Made by a program: the position numbers and the translations under genes | Shown: piece by piece, positions 44,179 to 53,410 of the stretch | Numbering within the stretch: the first letter of the stretch is position 1 | How the letters are laid out: each line of letters begins with the position of its first letter | Notes under the pieces: model-generated | Seen by the model: the letters and a program-made list of their open reading frames with translations, nothing else | Told to the model about the DNA's origin: nothing | The model's database searches: none | Source of the DNA: Terrisporobacter vanillatitrophus | Lineage (GTDB): Bacteria; Bacillota; Clostridia; Peptostreptococcales; Peptostreptococcaceae | Reading direction: 5' to 3' | NCBI RefSeq assembly: GCF_051148895.1 | Contig: NZ_CP154625.1 | Coordinates: 2,170,001-2,234,000, forward strand | Length of the DNA stretch: 64,000 nt

Positions 44179-44870
44179 TTAAATTCCTCCCTAAATAAAG
44201 CATCTATTGATTTACCTTTTTCTTCTCTAATTTCGTCCACATTTCCTTGAAGAACTATTTCACCATTTGAAATAAAGATTACATCATCACAAATATTTTC
44301 TATTTCACTAATCAAATGTGTTGCAATTAATAAAGTAGAATCTTCATTGTAATTTGCTAAAATAGTCTTAAGTATATAACTTCTTGCTGCTGGATCCACG
44401 CCACCTATAGGTTCATCAAGTATATATAAATCAGCATTTCTACACATGACTAAAATCAACTGAACTTTTTCCTTTGTACCTTTAGACATGGTTTTTAGCT
44501 TTTCATTTTTATCTATTTTTAAGCTTTTAATCATTTGGTCTGCTTTTTCCATATCAAAGTCTGCATAAAAGTCTTTAAAAAATCCCAATATATCTTTAAC
44601 TTTCATCCAATCATTTAAATAAGTTTTCTCAGGTAAATATGAAACTATCTTTTTAGTTTCTATTGAAGGCTTCATACCTTTTATTTCTATACTGCCTTCA
44701 TCTGTTTGAAGTAAATTATTCATTAACTTTATCATAGTAGTTTTACCACTACCATTAGGTCCAAGTAATCCTACAATCTTTCCCTTTGGTATATTTAAGT
44801 TTACACCTTTTAAAACTTCTTTGTTGTTATAACTTTTATAAACATTGTTAAACTCTACCATATTTTCCAT
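44172..44870 (-). CDS. ABC transporter ATP-binding protein
   Basis: ATPase subunit of 232 aa. Walker A is GPNGSGKT (36-43), the signature is MSKGTKEKVQ (a variant of LSGGQ common in YtrB-like ATPases), and Walker B is LYILDEPIGG. It starts 1 bp after the GntR regulator stop and overlaps the permease. The set resembles the B. subtilis Ytr operon, which responds to cell-wall antibiotics (inference by family). Confidence 0.93.
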   Translation of the reverse strand: MENMVEFNNVYKSYNNKEVLKGVNLNIPKGKIVGLLGPNGSGKTTMIKLMNNLLQTDEGSIEIKGMKPSIETKKIVSYLPEKTYLNDWMKVKDILGFFKDFYADFDMEKADQMIKSLKIDKNEKLKTMSKGTKEKVQLILVMCRNADLYILDEPIGGVDPAARSYILKTILANYNEDSTLLIATHLISEIENICDDVIFISNGEIVLQGNVDEIREEKGKSIDALFREEFKC

Positions 44871-45239
44871 TTAGTCTTCCTCCTTTATATTAGAAATTAC
44901 AAGATTAATTATCTCATCTTTAGTAAAACCAAGTCTTTCTAAGTTTATTTTCAGATTTCTTATTTCCTCATTGGCAACTTCTTTCCTCATAGATTTAATT
45001 TTCTCCTTATCATCAGTAACAAATCTTCCACTAGTTCTTTTGCTGAAAACTAGCTCCTCTCTTTCCAACTCCACCAAAGCTTTTTGCATTGTATTTGGAT
45101 TTACTTGTGCATCTTCTGCTAAATTTCTTACTGAATCTATTTTTTCTCCTGCTTTAAACTCACCAGAAATTATTTTAGATTTTAATTGCTCCACCAGTTG
45201 TATATATACAGGCTTATTATTATCTATACTCCAACTCAT
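44871..45239 (-). CDS. GntR-family regulator, YtrA type
   Basis: Short GntR regulator of 122 aa. The winged helix (about 10-78) carries KIDSVRNLAEDAQVNPNTMQ and ELVFSKRTSGRFV. The tail is only about 40 residues, with no effector domain, which is the YtrA subfamily. It heads the ABC operon and probably binds the TTGTATTA-N6-TAATACAA palindromes upstream. The start follows AGGCGGTGAAAAA. Confidence 0.9.
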   Translation of the reverse strand: MSWSIDNNKPVYIQLVEQLKSKIISGEFKAGEKIDSVRNLAEDAQVNPNTMQKALVELEREELVFSKRTSGRFVTDDKEKIKSMRKEVANEEIRNLKINLERLGFTKDEIINLVISNIKEED

Positions 45240-45254
45240 TTTTTCACCGCCTTA

Positions 45255-45276
45255 TTGTATTAATATTATAATACAA
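45255..45276. promoter_or_regulatory. YtrA-type operator 1
   Basis: TTGTATTA-atatta-TAATACAA: a perfect palindrome with 8-bp arms and a 6-bp spacer, 15 bp ahead of the gntR start codon. A third half-site TAATACAA lies at 45285-45292. Confidence 0.8.
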
Positions 45277-45341
45277 TAGTACAGTAATACAATTTGTTTA
45301 TCAAGTACTTTTTTGTAAAAAATTATATCTCAAAAACAAAA

Positions 45342-45380
45342 AAGCCCTAAGATAAGCTTATTTACTTATCCTTAGGGCTT
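45342..45380 (-). terminator. Terminator of the flavoprotein gene
   Basis: AAGCCCTAAGGATAAG / CTTATCTTAGGGCTT stem with a T6 run on the minus strand, 120 bp after the stop at 45501. Confidence 0.8.
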
Positions 45381-45432
45381 CAATTTATATTAGTTATTTT
45401 ATATAATTTTAATAAAACTCATAAATTTCAAT

Positions 45433-45456
45433 CTTGTATTATTACAGTAATACAAG
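45433..45456. promoter_or_regulatory. YtrA-type operator 2
   Basis: CTTGTATTA-ttacag-TAATACAAG: a second copy of the same palindrome and spacer as operator 1, about 180 bp further upstream. Confidence 0.75.
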
Positions 45457-45500
45457 GTATTAGTTTAAAATTCATATATATTTTATTTATTATTAAATTA

Positions 45501-46115
45501 TTATCTAATAAAGTTTGTTCCTATTCTTTCTTCTTGTTGTGGTAATTCTTCATTAGAGCTCTTAATTGTTTTTAACATCCAAGCCATATTATTACCTAAG
45601 GTTCTCATAATTTGAAGACCTTCTAAATCTTGCTTTGCTTCTTCTGCTGTATTACCATGAATAGAGTTCCAGTACTGAGACGAAACTACTGGCATTTGGT
45701 TTATTGTAAAATATTTGTTTAAACGATCAAAAGATGCACTTGCTCCCCCTCTTCTACAGCTTACTACTGCAGCTGCAGGTTTATTTTTCATTAAATAAGA
45801 GGCAGAATAAAATATTCTATCTAGTAAAGCACATAAAGATCCGTTTGGACCTGAGTAGTAAACTGGTGATCCTACAACTATTCCATCAGCTTCTTTTACC
45901 TTTTCAAATAAATTATTATAAAGTTCATCTGCAAATGCACATTTTCCAGTTTCATAGCATTTACCGCAAGCTATACATCCTTGTATTGGCTTCATCCCTA
46001 TATGGAAAATTTCACTTTCCACATTGTTATTATTTAAAGCTTTTGATACTTCACTTAAAGCAGTGTATGTACATCCATTTTTATGTGGGCTTCCATTTAT
46101 TAATAATACTTTCAT
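45501..46115 (-). CDS. Flavodoxin-like NAD(P)H-dependent FMN reductase
   Basis: Cytoplasmic flavoprotein of 204 aa. INGSPHKNGCTYTAL is the FMN phosphate-binding loop, and GIVVGSPVYYSGPNGSL is the isoalloxazine site. The motif GCIACGKCYETGKC (about 47-60) supplies four Cys and fits the iron-sulfur flavoprotein subgroup. Probably a redox enzyme in anaerobic metabolism; substrate unknown. Monocistronic; the start follows GGAGATTTTAGG. Confidence 0.88.
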   Translation of the reverse strand: MKVLLINGSPHKNGCTYTALSEVSKALNNNNVESEIFHIGMKPIQGCIACGKCYETGKCAFADELYNNLFEKVKEADGIVVGSPVYYSGPNGSLCALLDRIFYSASYLMKNKPAAAVVSCRRGGASASFDRLNKYFTINQMPVVSSQYWNSIHGNTAEEAKQDLEGLQIMRTLGNNMAWMLKTIKSSNEELPQQEERIGTNFIR

Positions 46116-46226
46116 CCTAAAATCTCCTTTTTTAGCTTTTATTCTTACTTATTAATTTTAGTATATTTTTTTAAAATAATCTTTATATATTTATGTAATT
46201 TTAAAAAAACAAATTACTGGATATTT

Positions 46227-46835
46227 TTATAATTCATAATCAGTTAAAATTTCATCTTCTTTAGTTAATAGCCCTATGGAATTAAAATAATACTGAGGAA
46301 GTTTTCCTCTTTGTGCCCACTTTAACTCTATATTAAATAAATCTTTGCTTAATTTGTCTACATTTCCTCCCAATGATTCAATAGAATATCTCAAGTCATC
46401 TTCATATCTGCATTTTTTAGAATGTTTTCTTGTACACTCATTACATATATAGCATTTGCCCCATGCCAAACTTACAGATTCTTCGTATTTTTCTTCTAAG
46501 TATTTTGTTTTTTCATAAAAGAATTCCATCTGATTTCTAAACAGTTCTTTAATAAATAAACTAAGTTCTTCTTCATCATAAGTTTTTGAAACTACATCTT
46601 CCTCAAAAGTAATTTTATACCCTAATACATGTAGGTATTTGTACTTTTTCCAATAATCAATTACATCAAAATCATAGGGCGGACAACTCCATCTTGTGTC
46701 ATAATTAGGACATTCTTTGCAACATTCTAAGAATGTGTCCACATCTATATAATCATTTAAAATATCCTCAACCTTTATTTTTTTATAAAAAACTTCAGTT
46801 GTAAAGCTCTTATTTAAATAAGATAGTTCACTCAA
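46227..46835 (-). CDS. DUF2284 metal-binding protein
   Basis: Protein of 202 aa starting with TTG at 46835, seven bases after GGGGGG; a longer frame (46850) begins inside that site. Conserved cysteines lie in CCKECPNYDTRWSCPPYDF (N-terminal), and in GKCYICNECTRKHSKKCRY further on. DUF2284 members are predicted to bind an iron-sulfur cluster or zinc. Function unknown. Monocistronic. Confidence 0.83.
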   Translation of the reverse strand: MSELSYLNKSFTTEVFYKKIKVEDILNDYIDVDTFLECCKECPNYDTRWSCPPYDFDVIDYWKKYKYLHVLGYKITFEEDVVSKTYDEEELSLFIKELFRNQMEFFYEKTKYLEEKYEESVSLAWGKCYICNECTRKHSKKCRYEDDLRYSIESLGGNVDKLSKDLFNIELKWAQRGKLPQYYFNSIGLLTKEDEILTDYEL

Positions 46836-46917
46836 AATAATTCCCCCCAATTATAGTTTCTTTAATTCTATTGTAATCTATAATTGTAATTTATCTAAAT
46901 TATTCTTAAAATAAATA

Positions 46918-49900
46918 TCATAAAATTCTTAGCAAATCTTTTTTCAAAAGACTAAATTCTTCCTTAGTAATTAAATCTAAATCTAATAAGTTTTTTAATT
47001 TTAATAACTCATCTATAATGTTCAAACTTCTGCCATAAGGCAAGCTGCTTTCATTATAATTTATTAAATTGTCTTGTACTACTTTTTCTTCCTTAGTATT
47101 CATATTACAAATAGATTCTTCAATTGTATTTTCTTTTATAAATTGTTCTTTACTTTTTCTTATATCTAAGGCATTAATAGTATTTATATCTTTTGGTATG
47201 ATTTTATCGTTATAAACTCTTATACTTTGCATTCTCACAACTTTATCTAAGAATTTAGTAATCATAAGTGCATTTTTAACACTAAGATTAGATACTTTTG
47301 AAAGATCAATTATGGATTTTTTTAATTCTTCATCTCCATCTTTGTTTATTTCATACCCTCTATAAGTTATAAGATTTGTTGCAATTTCAAATAGTTCATT
47401 TTCATTGTAATCTTCATAATCTAACCATATTGGAAATCTGCAACTAAGAGCAGGATTACTTAACACAAAGTCCTTCATGCCCTCTTTTTCTCCACATAAA
47501 ACAATAATTATTTTATTATTATTTTTATCAATAAATTTAATTAAAGATGATATTAACTCTTTTTTATTGTATTTATTATTAAATAAATGTACTTTATCAA
47601 TTAATACCATTTTACCTAAATAACTGTTTAATATATCTTCAATTTGTACTCCTCCATCTAAAAGTGAGGTAATTTCTATTTCGTCCATTTCCACAATATG
47701 TTTTGATTTTAATATTCCTACACTGTAATACATACTTGACAATATTTTTAATGTTGTTTTTTTACCTGTACCATTCTCCCCTGTAAATACCATATTACTA
47801 TATTTACTTAACTGACTTTTAACTCCTAGCTTTTCTCTTTTTTCTTTTGTTTTAATAATTTTATATTGATTTCTTAAAAAATTCTTAGCTTTTTCATTTG
47901 CTGCAATTTTTTTCAGCTTTGATTCTAAATTAAAATCATTGGCAGATGTAAATTCATTTATATTATCTATATCTTTCGTAGTTATTAAGTTCATTTCATA
48001 AACACTAATATCACTTTCAGAAATTCTAATACTCTGCGCTCTAATTAAGTTTTCAACATAGTTTCTAACCAATCTGCCATTTCCAGATTGCATATCGGAA
48101 TTTTCATATATATCAACAAAACTCTTTTTAAGTGATGTGTAGCCATTTTTTGATAATTTAAATCCTTTAGATTCCAAAAGTTTTATTGCCATTTCACAAA
48201 GTTCATCTGGCTTATAATCTTCAAAGTTAGTCCATAGAGGAAATCTAGAACGAAGACCAATATTCACATCAAAAAAATCTTCCATTTCTTTTTCATAGCC
48301 TGCAAGTATTACTATTACATCTTTTGAGTAATCCTCAATTAATTTAAGTAAGGTTTCTATGGCTTCTCTTCCAAGAGGATCGTAGGCAAGAGTATATGCT
48401 TCATCTATAAATAATATTCCACCTATAGCTTCTTTAAAAGTTTCTTCAGTTTTTTTAGATGTTTCACCAGGAACTTCTGAAACAAAGTTGGATCTATCAG
48501 TTTCCACAAGTTGGCCTATTTTAAGTAAACCCATGCTATTTAACATTTCTGCCACAAGTCTTGCTATGGAAGTTTTTCCTGTTCCCGGGTTTCCTGCAAA
48601 AACCATATTCAGATTTTGTTCAATTTCTGTTTCTACTCCTACTGATTTTCTTTTTTCCTGTGCCACAATAAGCTTGTACTGACTTCTTAGTAAGTTTTTA
48701 ACTTCTTCTAATCCAATTATATTTTTTAGTCTTTCTTCCAAATTAAATTTGGCTTTAACTTTAAAGTTAAAGTTATGACTTTCCAATAAATCTATTTTCT
48801 TTTGTTTATCTTGTAAATACTTTCTAGATGCGTCCATTATGGCATTTTCAATTATATTTCTTACAAATCTGGCATTTCCTAAATCATTTTTTCCACTAAT
48901 TTGATTTTTAGCAAATAAGTCTATTAAATCATCTTCCACATTATCTGCTATTTTATATCCTTTACTTTTTGCAATATTTATTGCTATGGAATACATTTCA
49001 TAAGGAGTATAATCTTCAAAATGAATTATGTTAGGAAATCTAGATTTTAATCCTGGATTTATGCTTAGAAATTTTTCCATATCATTTTCATATCCAGCAA
49101 GAATGACTACTAAGTCATGTCTATTATCCTCTATTCCTTTAAGAAGAGCATCTACAATTTCTTTACCAACCTTATCATCTTCACTTTCGCATAGAGAATA
49201 AGCTTCATCAATAAATAAAACTCCTCCAATGGCAGAACTTATAACTTCCATAGTTTTTTTAGCAGTTTCATTTGTATTTTCACTAACGAAATCTGCTTTA
49301 CTTACTTCTCTAAACACTCCACGAGAAAGTAAACCTAGGGCATTTAAATATTCAAAGGTAGTTCTTGCTGCATTAGTTTTCCCTGTACCTGCATTTCCTG
49401 CAAATATCATATTCATTGATATTTTAGAAGTAGTAAGACCCAATCTTTCTCTTATATTTTGTACTTTGTAATTATTTTGAACATTGTAAATAAATTCTTT
49501 TAGTTCCTTTATACCTATAATAGAATTTAATTTATATTTAGCTTCTTCCAAAGTTGGCGTTGTATAATCACTTAATTTATAAGACTGAGAGTCTACCTTA
49601 CAATATATTTCATCATTTTCCACATAAATAAATAATCTACTATTTACTTTTATATTTTCTTTAATAACAAGATTTCTAAGAGGATTATTAAGTTTGTATA
49701 TCACATACTCTGATATACCAAAATTACTATCTTTTTTATAACTTTCTTGTAAATATTTACAAACACCAAAGTATTCCTTATTGGACTCGTCTTTATTTAG
49801 ATCTACCATTATATCTAAAGCTAATTCTTCTTTAATATTATTTATTGTTTCAATTACCCTTCTTCTTACAACCATGTTTCTTTCTTTTTCATCCAAATCT

Positions 49901-50538
49901 TTAGTATAAAGCATTTTATCAATTAGATTATTGCCAAATACCTTTTCTAAATCAATATTTTTATCATCACTAGTAAATACTATAAATTTATTATTGCAAA
50001 TTAATTGATTTATTTTTTCTTTATGAATTTTTTCTGAGGTCAAAATATCATTTGTTTCTTCTCGATTTTCTTCATCAGCTTTTACAAATACATTATTTTT
50101 TATAATATAATCATCATTTAGGTTAAAGCACGAATTTAAACAAAGTTCTGAAATAACATTAACTATTTCCCCCATTGCATCTTGTATATTTTTAAACATT
50201 ATACATTTTGATTTAGATTTCAATTTTTCATGTAAATCACTTAAAAATGCATTATATCCCAATTTAAAATTATATGTATCTAGATTTATTTCGTTTATAT
50301 TATCACTTTCTATTAATTCATCTTTGTACATTTCTTCTACTAAAAACCTAATGCTAGTTTTTTTGCCCGTATCTTTTTCTCCAACTAAAAGAAGAACTCC
50401 TTTTTCATTTTTTAACGTTTTATCTTTTATATAACTTATTAAATTTTTTATATATAAGTCTTGGCCTATAAGTTCACTTTTCAAAAGTTTTTCTATATTC
50501 TTAAATTTATTTTCTATTTCATTGTATATATCATCCAT
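46918..50538 (-). CDS. Four-module AAA+ ATPase (CbbX/SpoVK-like) with SHOCT tail
   Basis: Very large predicted ATPase of 1206 aa. Four AAA+ modules follow in order. Module 1 (about 15-330) has a degenerate P-loop GEKDTGKKT. Module 2 (about 340-590) is complete, with GNAGTGKT (near 380) and FIDEAYSL (near 444). Module 3 (about 600-870) is complete, with GNPGTGKT (near 646) and FIDEAYTL (near 709). Module 4 (about 880-1130) is degenerate, with GENGTGKKT and LIDKVHLF. Modules 2 and 3 are most like CbbX/SpoVK remodelers. The last 35 residues (IDELLKLKNLLDLDLITKEE) form a SHOCT motif. Probably a hexameric protein remodeler; substrate unknown. Start follows AGAGGAGTTAGCTT. Confidence 0.88.
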   Translation of the reverse strand: MDDIYNEIENKFKNIEKLLKSELIGQDLYIKNLISYIKDKTLKNEKGVLLLVGEKDTGKKTSIRFLVEEMYKDELIESDNINEINLDTYNFKLGYNAFLSDLHEKLKSKSKCIMFKNIQDAMGEIVNVISELCLNSCFNLNDDYIIKNNVFVKADEENREETNDILTSEKIHKEKINQLICNNKFIVFTSDDKNIDLEKVFGNNLIDKMLYTKDLDEKERNMVVRRRVIETINNIKEELALDIMVDLNKDESNKEYFGVCKYLQESYKKDSNFGISEYVIYKLNNPLRNLVIKENIKVNSRLFIYVENDEIYCKVDSQSYKLSDYTTPTLEEAKYKLNSIIGIKELKEFIYNVQNNYKVQNIRERLGLTTSKISMNMIFAGNAGTGKTNAARTTFEYLNALGLLSRGVFREVSKADFVSENTNETAKKTMEVISSAIGGVLFIDEAYSLCESEDDKVGKEIVDALLKGIEDNRHDLVVILAGYENDMEKFLSINPGLKSRFPNIIHFEDYTPYEMYSIAINIAKSKGYKIADNVEDDLIDLFAKNQISGKNDLGNARFVRNIIENAIMDASRKYLQDKQKKIDLLESHNFNFKVKAKFNLEERLKNIIGLEEVKNLLRSQYKLIVAQEKRKSVGVETEIEQNLNMVFAGNPGTGKTSIARLVAEMLNSMGLLKIGQLVETDRSNFVSEVPGETSKKTEETFKEAIGGILFIDEAYTLAYDPLGREAIETLLKLIEDYSKDVIVILAGYEKEMEDFFDVNIGLRSRFPLWTNFEDYKPDELCEMAIKLLESKGFKLSKNGYTSLKKSFVDIYENSDMQSGNGRLVRNYVENLIRAQSIRISESDISVYEMNLITTKDIDNINEFTSANDFNLESKLKKIAANEKAKNFLRNQYKIIKTKEKREKLGVKSQLSKYSNMVFTGENGTGKKTTLKILSSMYYSVGILKSKHIVEMDEIEITSLLDGGVQIEDILNSYLGKMVLIDKVHLFNNKYNKKELISSLIKFIDKNNNKIIIVLCGEKEGMKDFVLSNPALSCRFPIWLDYEDYNENELFEIATNLITYRGYEINKDGDEELKKSIIDLSKVSNLSVKNALMITKFLDKVVRMQSIRVYNDKIIPKDINTINALDIRKSKEQFIKENTIEESICNMNTKEEKVVQDNLINYNESSLPYGRSLNIIDELLKLKNLLDLDLITKEEFSLLKKDLLRIL

Positions 50539-50806
50539 AAGCTAACTCCTCTCTTTTATTCTTATCTATAATCTTATACCCTTTTAACACTTATATTCAT
50601 CATTATGTTTAAAATTTTAATCCACATCATCATTATTATTCTTATAAAATAGTAATTTTACAAATAATTTCTTCAGATCTTAAAGTATGTTGTATACATT
50701 TATAATTTATGAAGGTTTATATCTTTTTATGTCTAATTCTTAATATAAGATAATATTTCAACAAATATTTTTCTAACAATAAATTGCAAAGGTTGGTGTA
50801 AAGTAT

Positions 50807-51145
50807 ATGGCAAGTACTATAGTAAATTTTCCTTATAATTCTTTAGGTGTTGCAAGATTAGATTCTGATGGTGTAATTCATAATCATTTATATCACCAAT
50901 GTCCAGTAGGAAGAATTGACATTAACAATATAATTCATAATCATCCAATTAATAATTCTCCCGTAGGAAGAATCGATGATAATAATATAATTCACAATCA
51001 TCCAACTAACTACTTCCCTGTTGGAAGAGTTGATAGTGATGGATATGTATATAATAATAAAAATCTTAAGGTTGGTAGAGTAGAAGGAGAAGAATTCCTA
51101 AAAGCAGGAAGTGCATTTTTATTATTAATTAATAATTTAAGATAA
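50807..51145 (+). CDS. Five-repeat beta-flower protein
   Basis: Protein of 112 aa built of about five repeats of some 19-20 residues. Each begins (V)GR(I/V)D and contains (N/G)(I/Y)(I/V)(H/Y)N, for example VGRIDINNIIHNHPINNSP and VGRIDDNNIIHNHPTNYFP. This matches the clostridial four- or five-fold beta-flower proteins. His residues are enriched (HNH). There is no signal peptide. It is divergent from the giant AAA+ gene (268 bp apart). Function unknown. Confidence 0.8.
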   Translation: MASTIVNFPYNSLGVARLDSDGVIHNHLYHQCPVGRIDINNIIHNHPINNSPVGRIDDNNIIHNHPTNYFPVGRVDSDGYVYNNKNLKVGRVEGEEFLKAGSAFLLLINNLR

Positions 51146-51155
51146 TATAAAAATC

Positions 51156-51184
51156 AAAAGACTTGCTTAATAAGCAAGTCTTTT
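51156..51184. terminator. Bidirectional terminator
   Basis: AAAAGACTTGCTTA / TAAGCAAGTCTTTT between convergent genes. Confidence 0.85.
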
Positions 51185-51203
51185 ATGGTGGATGCCAAAA
51201 ATA

Positions 51204-51968
51204 TTATCTCATATAATCGTAAACTAAGTAGTAGCATCTTTCTTTTGTAGTTTCTAGTAAATAGTCTGCTCTCATCTCTAAACCTAAAGTTCCTGTTCCG
51301 CCTTCCTCTTGTGCTAAATCAGCGTCTTCTTCTCTAATTTTTATCCATGATTTTTGACTATTTGTTAAGCTTTTCATTTCATCACTAGGTAATTGTTCTT
51401 TTAGAACTGACAATATTTCATTTAAAGCCTCATCCCATTGTGAGTATTCTTCCTCTAAAATTTTCCTAAGTCCTGCTCCTGCTACCACATTATCATAAGC
51501 ATCTTTGTAATTTTTATCTATTGTATTTAAGTAATTTAAGTAATATGTTTTTTTATAAGTAATAGTTCTTGTACTAATTTCTTCTTCAGCTTCTTCTTTT
51601 AATTTTTCTAATAAAGTACTACATTCTTCTTTTAAAGATTTAGCTACGTCTTTTATTATATTACTTTTACTACTTACTTTTTCTATAGCATCACATAATT
51701 GAATTGCCACATCATATTTTTCATCTTCTATTGATTTTAAAACCTCAACTAAGTTTTTGCTTTGGTTGTATAATGCCTTTGCTTCAGTATCTTTATTATT
51801 TTCTTCCATAGCTAATAAGAAAAATTTATTTGCCACTTCATATTCTTCACTTGCTACAGCTCTTTTTCCTTCCTCCATATATCTTTCAAAAGAGTTTGAC
51901 TCTTTATTTTTACTGCATCCCGTAATTAATGTACTTAATAAAATTAATAAAACTGCTACTTTCTTCAT
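51204..51968 (-). CDS. Lipoprotein with LprI/DUF1311-like C-terminal domain
   Basis: Lipoprotein of 254 aa from the ATG at 51968, about eight bases after AGGAAGGAA; the frame from 52001 has no ribosome site. Lipobox LITGC (Cys18). A TPR-like helical part (about 25-140) precedes a C-terminal lysozyme-inhibitor LprI-like domain with LTNSQKSWIKIREEDADLA and RADYLLETTKERC. LprI-type proteins inhibit lysozyme in some bacteria; here that role is inference only. Confidence 0.8.
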   Translation of the reverse strand: MKKVAVLLILLSTLITGCSKNKESNSFERYMEEGKRAVASEEYEVANKFFLLAMEENNKDTEAKALYNQSKNLVEVLKSIEDEKYDVAIQLCDAIEKVSSKSNIIKDVAKSLKEECSTLLEKLKEEAEEEISTRTITYKKTYYLNYLNTIDKNYKDAYDNVVAGAGLRKILEEEYSQWDEALNEILSVLKEQLPSDEMKSLTNSQKSWIKIREEDADLAQEEGGTGTLGLEMRADYLLETTKERCYYLVYDYMR

Positions 51969-52189
51969 AATGATATATTCCTTCCTAAATTTGTCCTGCA
52001 TTGTCTATAATATCATAATATTTATACAAATTCATTTACAATATATACATATTAAATCGAATTTAATTAAGGTAATTATTCATCATAAAATTCATTAAAA
52101 AATATTCATAAATTAACACAAGTTTAATATATTATATCTATAATTATTTATACAATATTATTAATAAAAACTTTAGGAGGAGTTTGATA

Positions 52190-53257
52190 ATGAGTAGTCT
52201 TGACGACCTCTCGAGGAGTATTATTCCTCAATTATTTTTAATATATATCAAGGAACTTTCCATGATATTAATAATAATACTTTCATTTTTAACATTAGCG
52301 TTTGGTGAACTAGTGCCTAAAAGAATTACTTTACAAAAATGTAAGAAAATGTCTTTAAACTCAGTAAAACCTATTTACTTTGCATCTAAAATTTCCAAAC
52401 CGTTTATAAAAATATTGTCATTGTCTACTAAAGCTATATTAAAGTTAACACAGAATGATGATGTGGAATATGAAAACAATATTAGCACAGAAGAAATAAA
52501 ACTATTAATTACTCAGTCTGAAAAAAATGGAACAATTAACTTTATAGAAAAAGAAATAATAAATAAGGTCTTTGATTTTTCAGGTAAAGTATCTAAGGAA
52601 ATTATGACTTCTAGAACAGATACTGTTTTAATTGATATTGATGATGATATTAATACAAAACTTAACACCATTCTTAATTGCAAATATTCACGAATACCTG
52701 TATATAAGGATTCTGTCGATAATATAATTGGTATACTTTACATTAAAGATTTAATATCACATTTAGTTAACTGCAATTTTGATAATCTTAATTTAAAAGG
52801 TTTACTACACTCACCTTCCTTTGTACCAGAAAATAAGAAAATTGATGAATTATTTCTATTATTAAAACAAAGTAAAAAACATATGTCTATTTTAATAGAT
52901 GAGTATGGTGGTTTCTCTGGCATAGTCACCATGGAAGATATAATAGAGGAAATAGTTGGTGATATTGAAGATGAGTATGACATAGATAATAATAAAGTTA
53001 AAAATCTTGGCCATGGTAGATTTGAAATTAAAGGTAATATGTCCATATTAGATTTTAATAATACTTTTAATACTGATATAAAATGTGATGATTGTGATAC
53101 TATAAATGGTTATATTATTTCTATAATAGATAAAATTCCTAGAAGTGAAGAGAACATAATATTAAATATTGAGAATTATGAACTACAAGTAGTTGAAGTA
53201 GATGATAATAGAATAGAAAAACTTAAAGTAAACTTTGTAAAAGAAAGTCCAAGTTAA
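52190..53257 (+). CDS. CorC/HlyC-family protein with CBS pair, N-terminally truncated
   Basis: Protein of 355 aa from the ATG at 52190 (AGGAGG ten bases before). Only the last part of the CNNM/DUF21 membrane domain is left (LAFGELVPKRITLQ). It is followed by a CBS pair (about 125-250, with MTSRTDTVLIDID and IVGDIEDEYD) and a CorC_HlyC domain (about 265-345). Usual family members are about 430 aa, so roughly 80-100 residues of the membrane domain are absent. The 180 bp upstream shows no coding remnant. The family exports magnesium or cobalt; a truncated copy may not transport. Confidence 0.82.
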   Translation: MSSLDDLSRSIIPQLFLIYIKELSMILIIILSFLTLAFGELVPKRITLQKCKKMSLNSVKPIYFASKISKPFIKILSLSTKAILKLTQNDDVEYENNISTEEIKLLITQSEKNGTINFIEKEIINKVFDFSGKVSKEIMTSRTDTVLIDIDDDINTKLNTILNCKYSRIPVYKDSVDNIIGILYIKDLISHLVNCNFDNLNLKGLLHSPSFVPENKKIDELFLLLKQSKKHMSILIDEYGGFSGIVTMEDIIEEIVGDIEDEYDIDNNKVKNLGHGRFEIKGNMSILDFNNTFNTDIKCDDCDTINGYIISIIDKIPRSEENIILNIENYELQVVEVDDNRIEKLKVNFVKESPS

Positions 53258-53410
53258 AAAAATATTAATTTAATATATTAAAATGACCAATTATATGTTT
53301 ATTTTTTATGTTTTCTGAAAATTCTAATTGTTTTTTTCTGTATTTTGTATTACTATTATTTGTATTACTATTATTTTAACTTGGGAATTTTTTATAAGGG
53401 GGATATAAAA

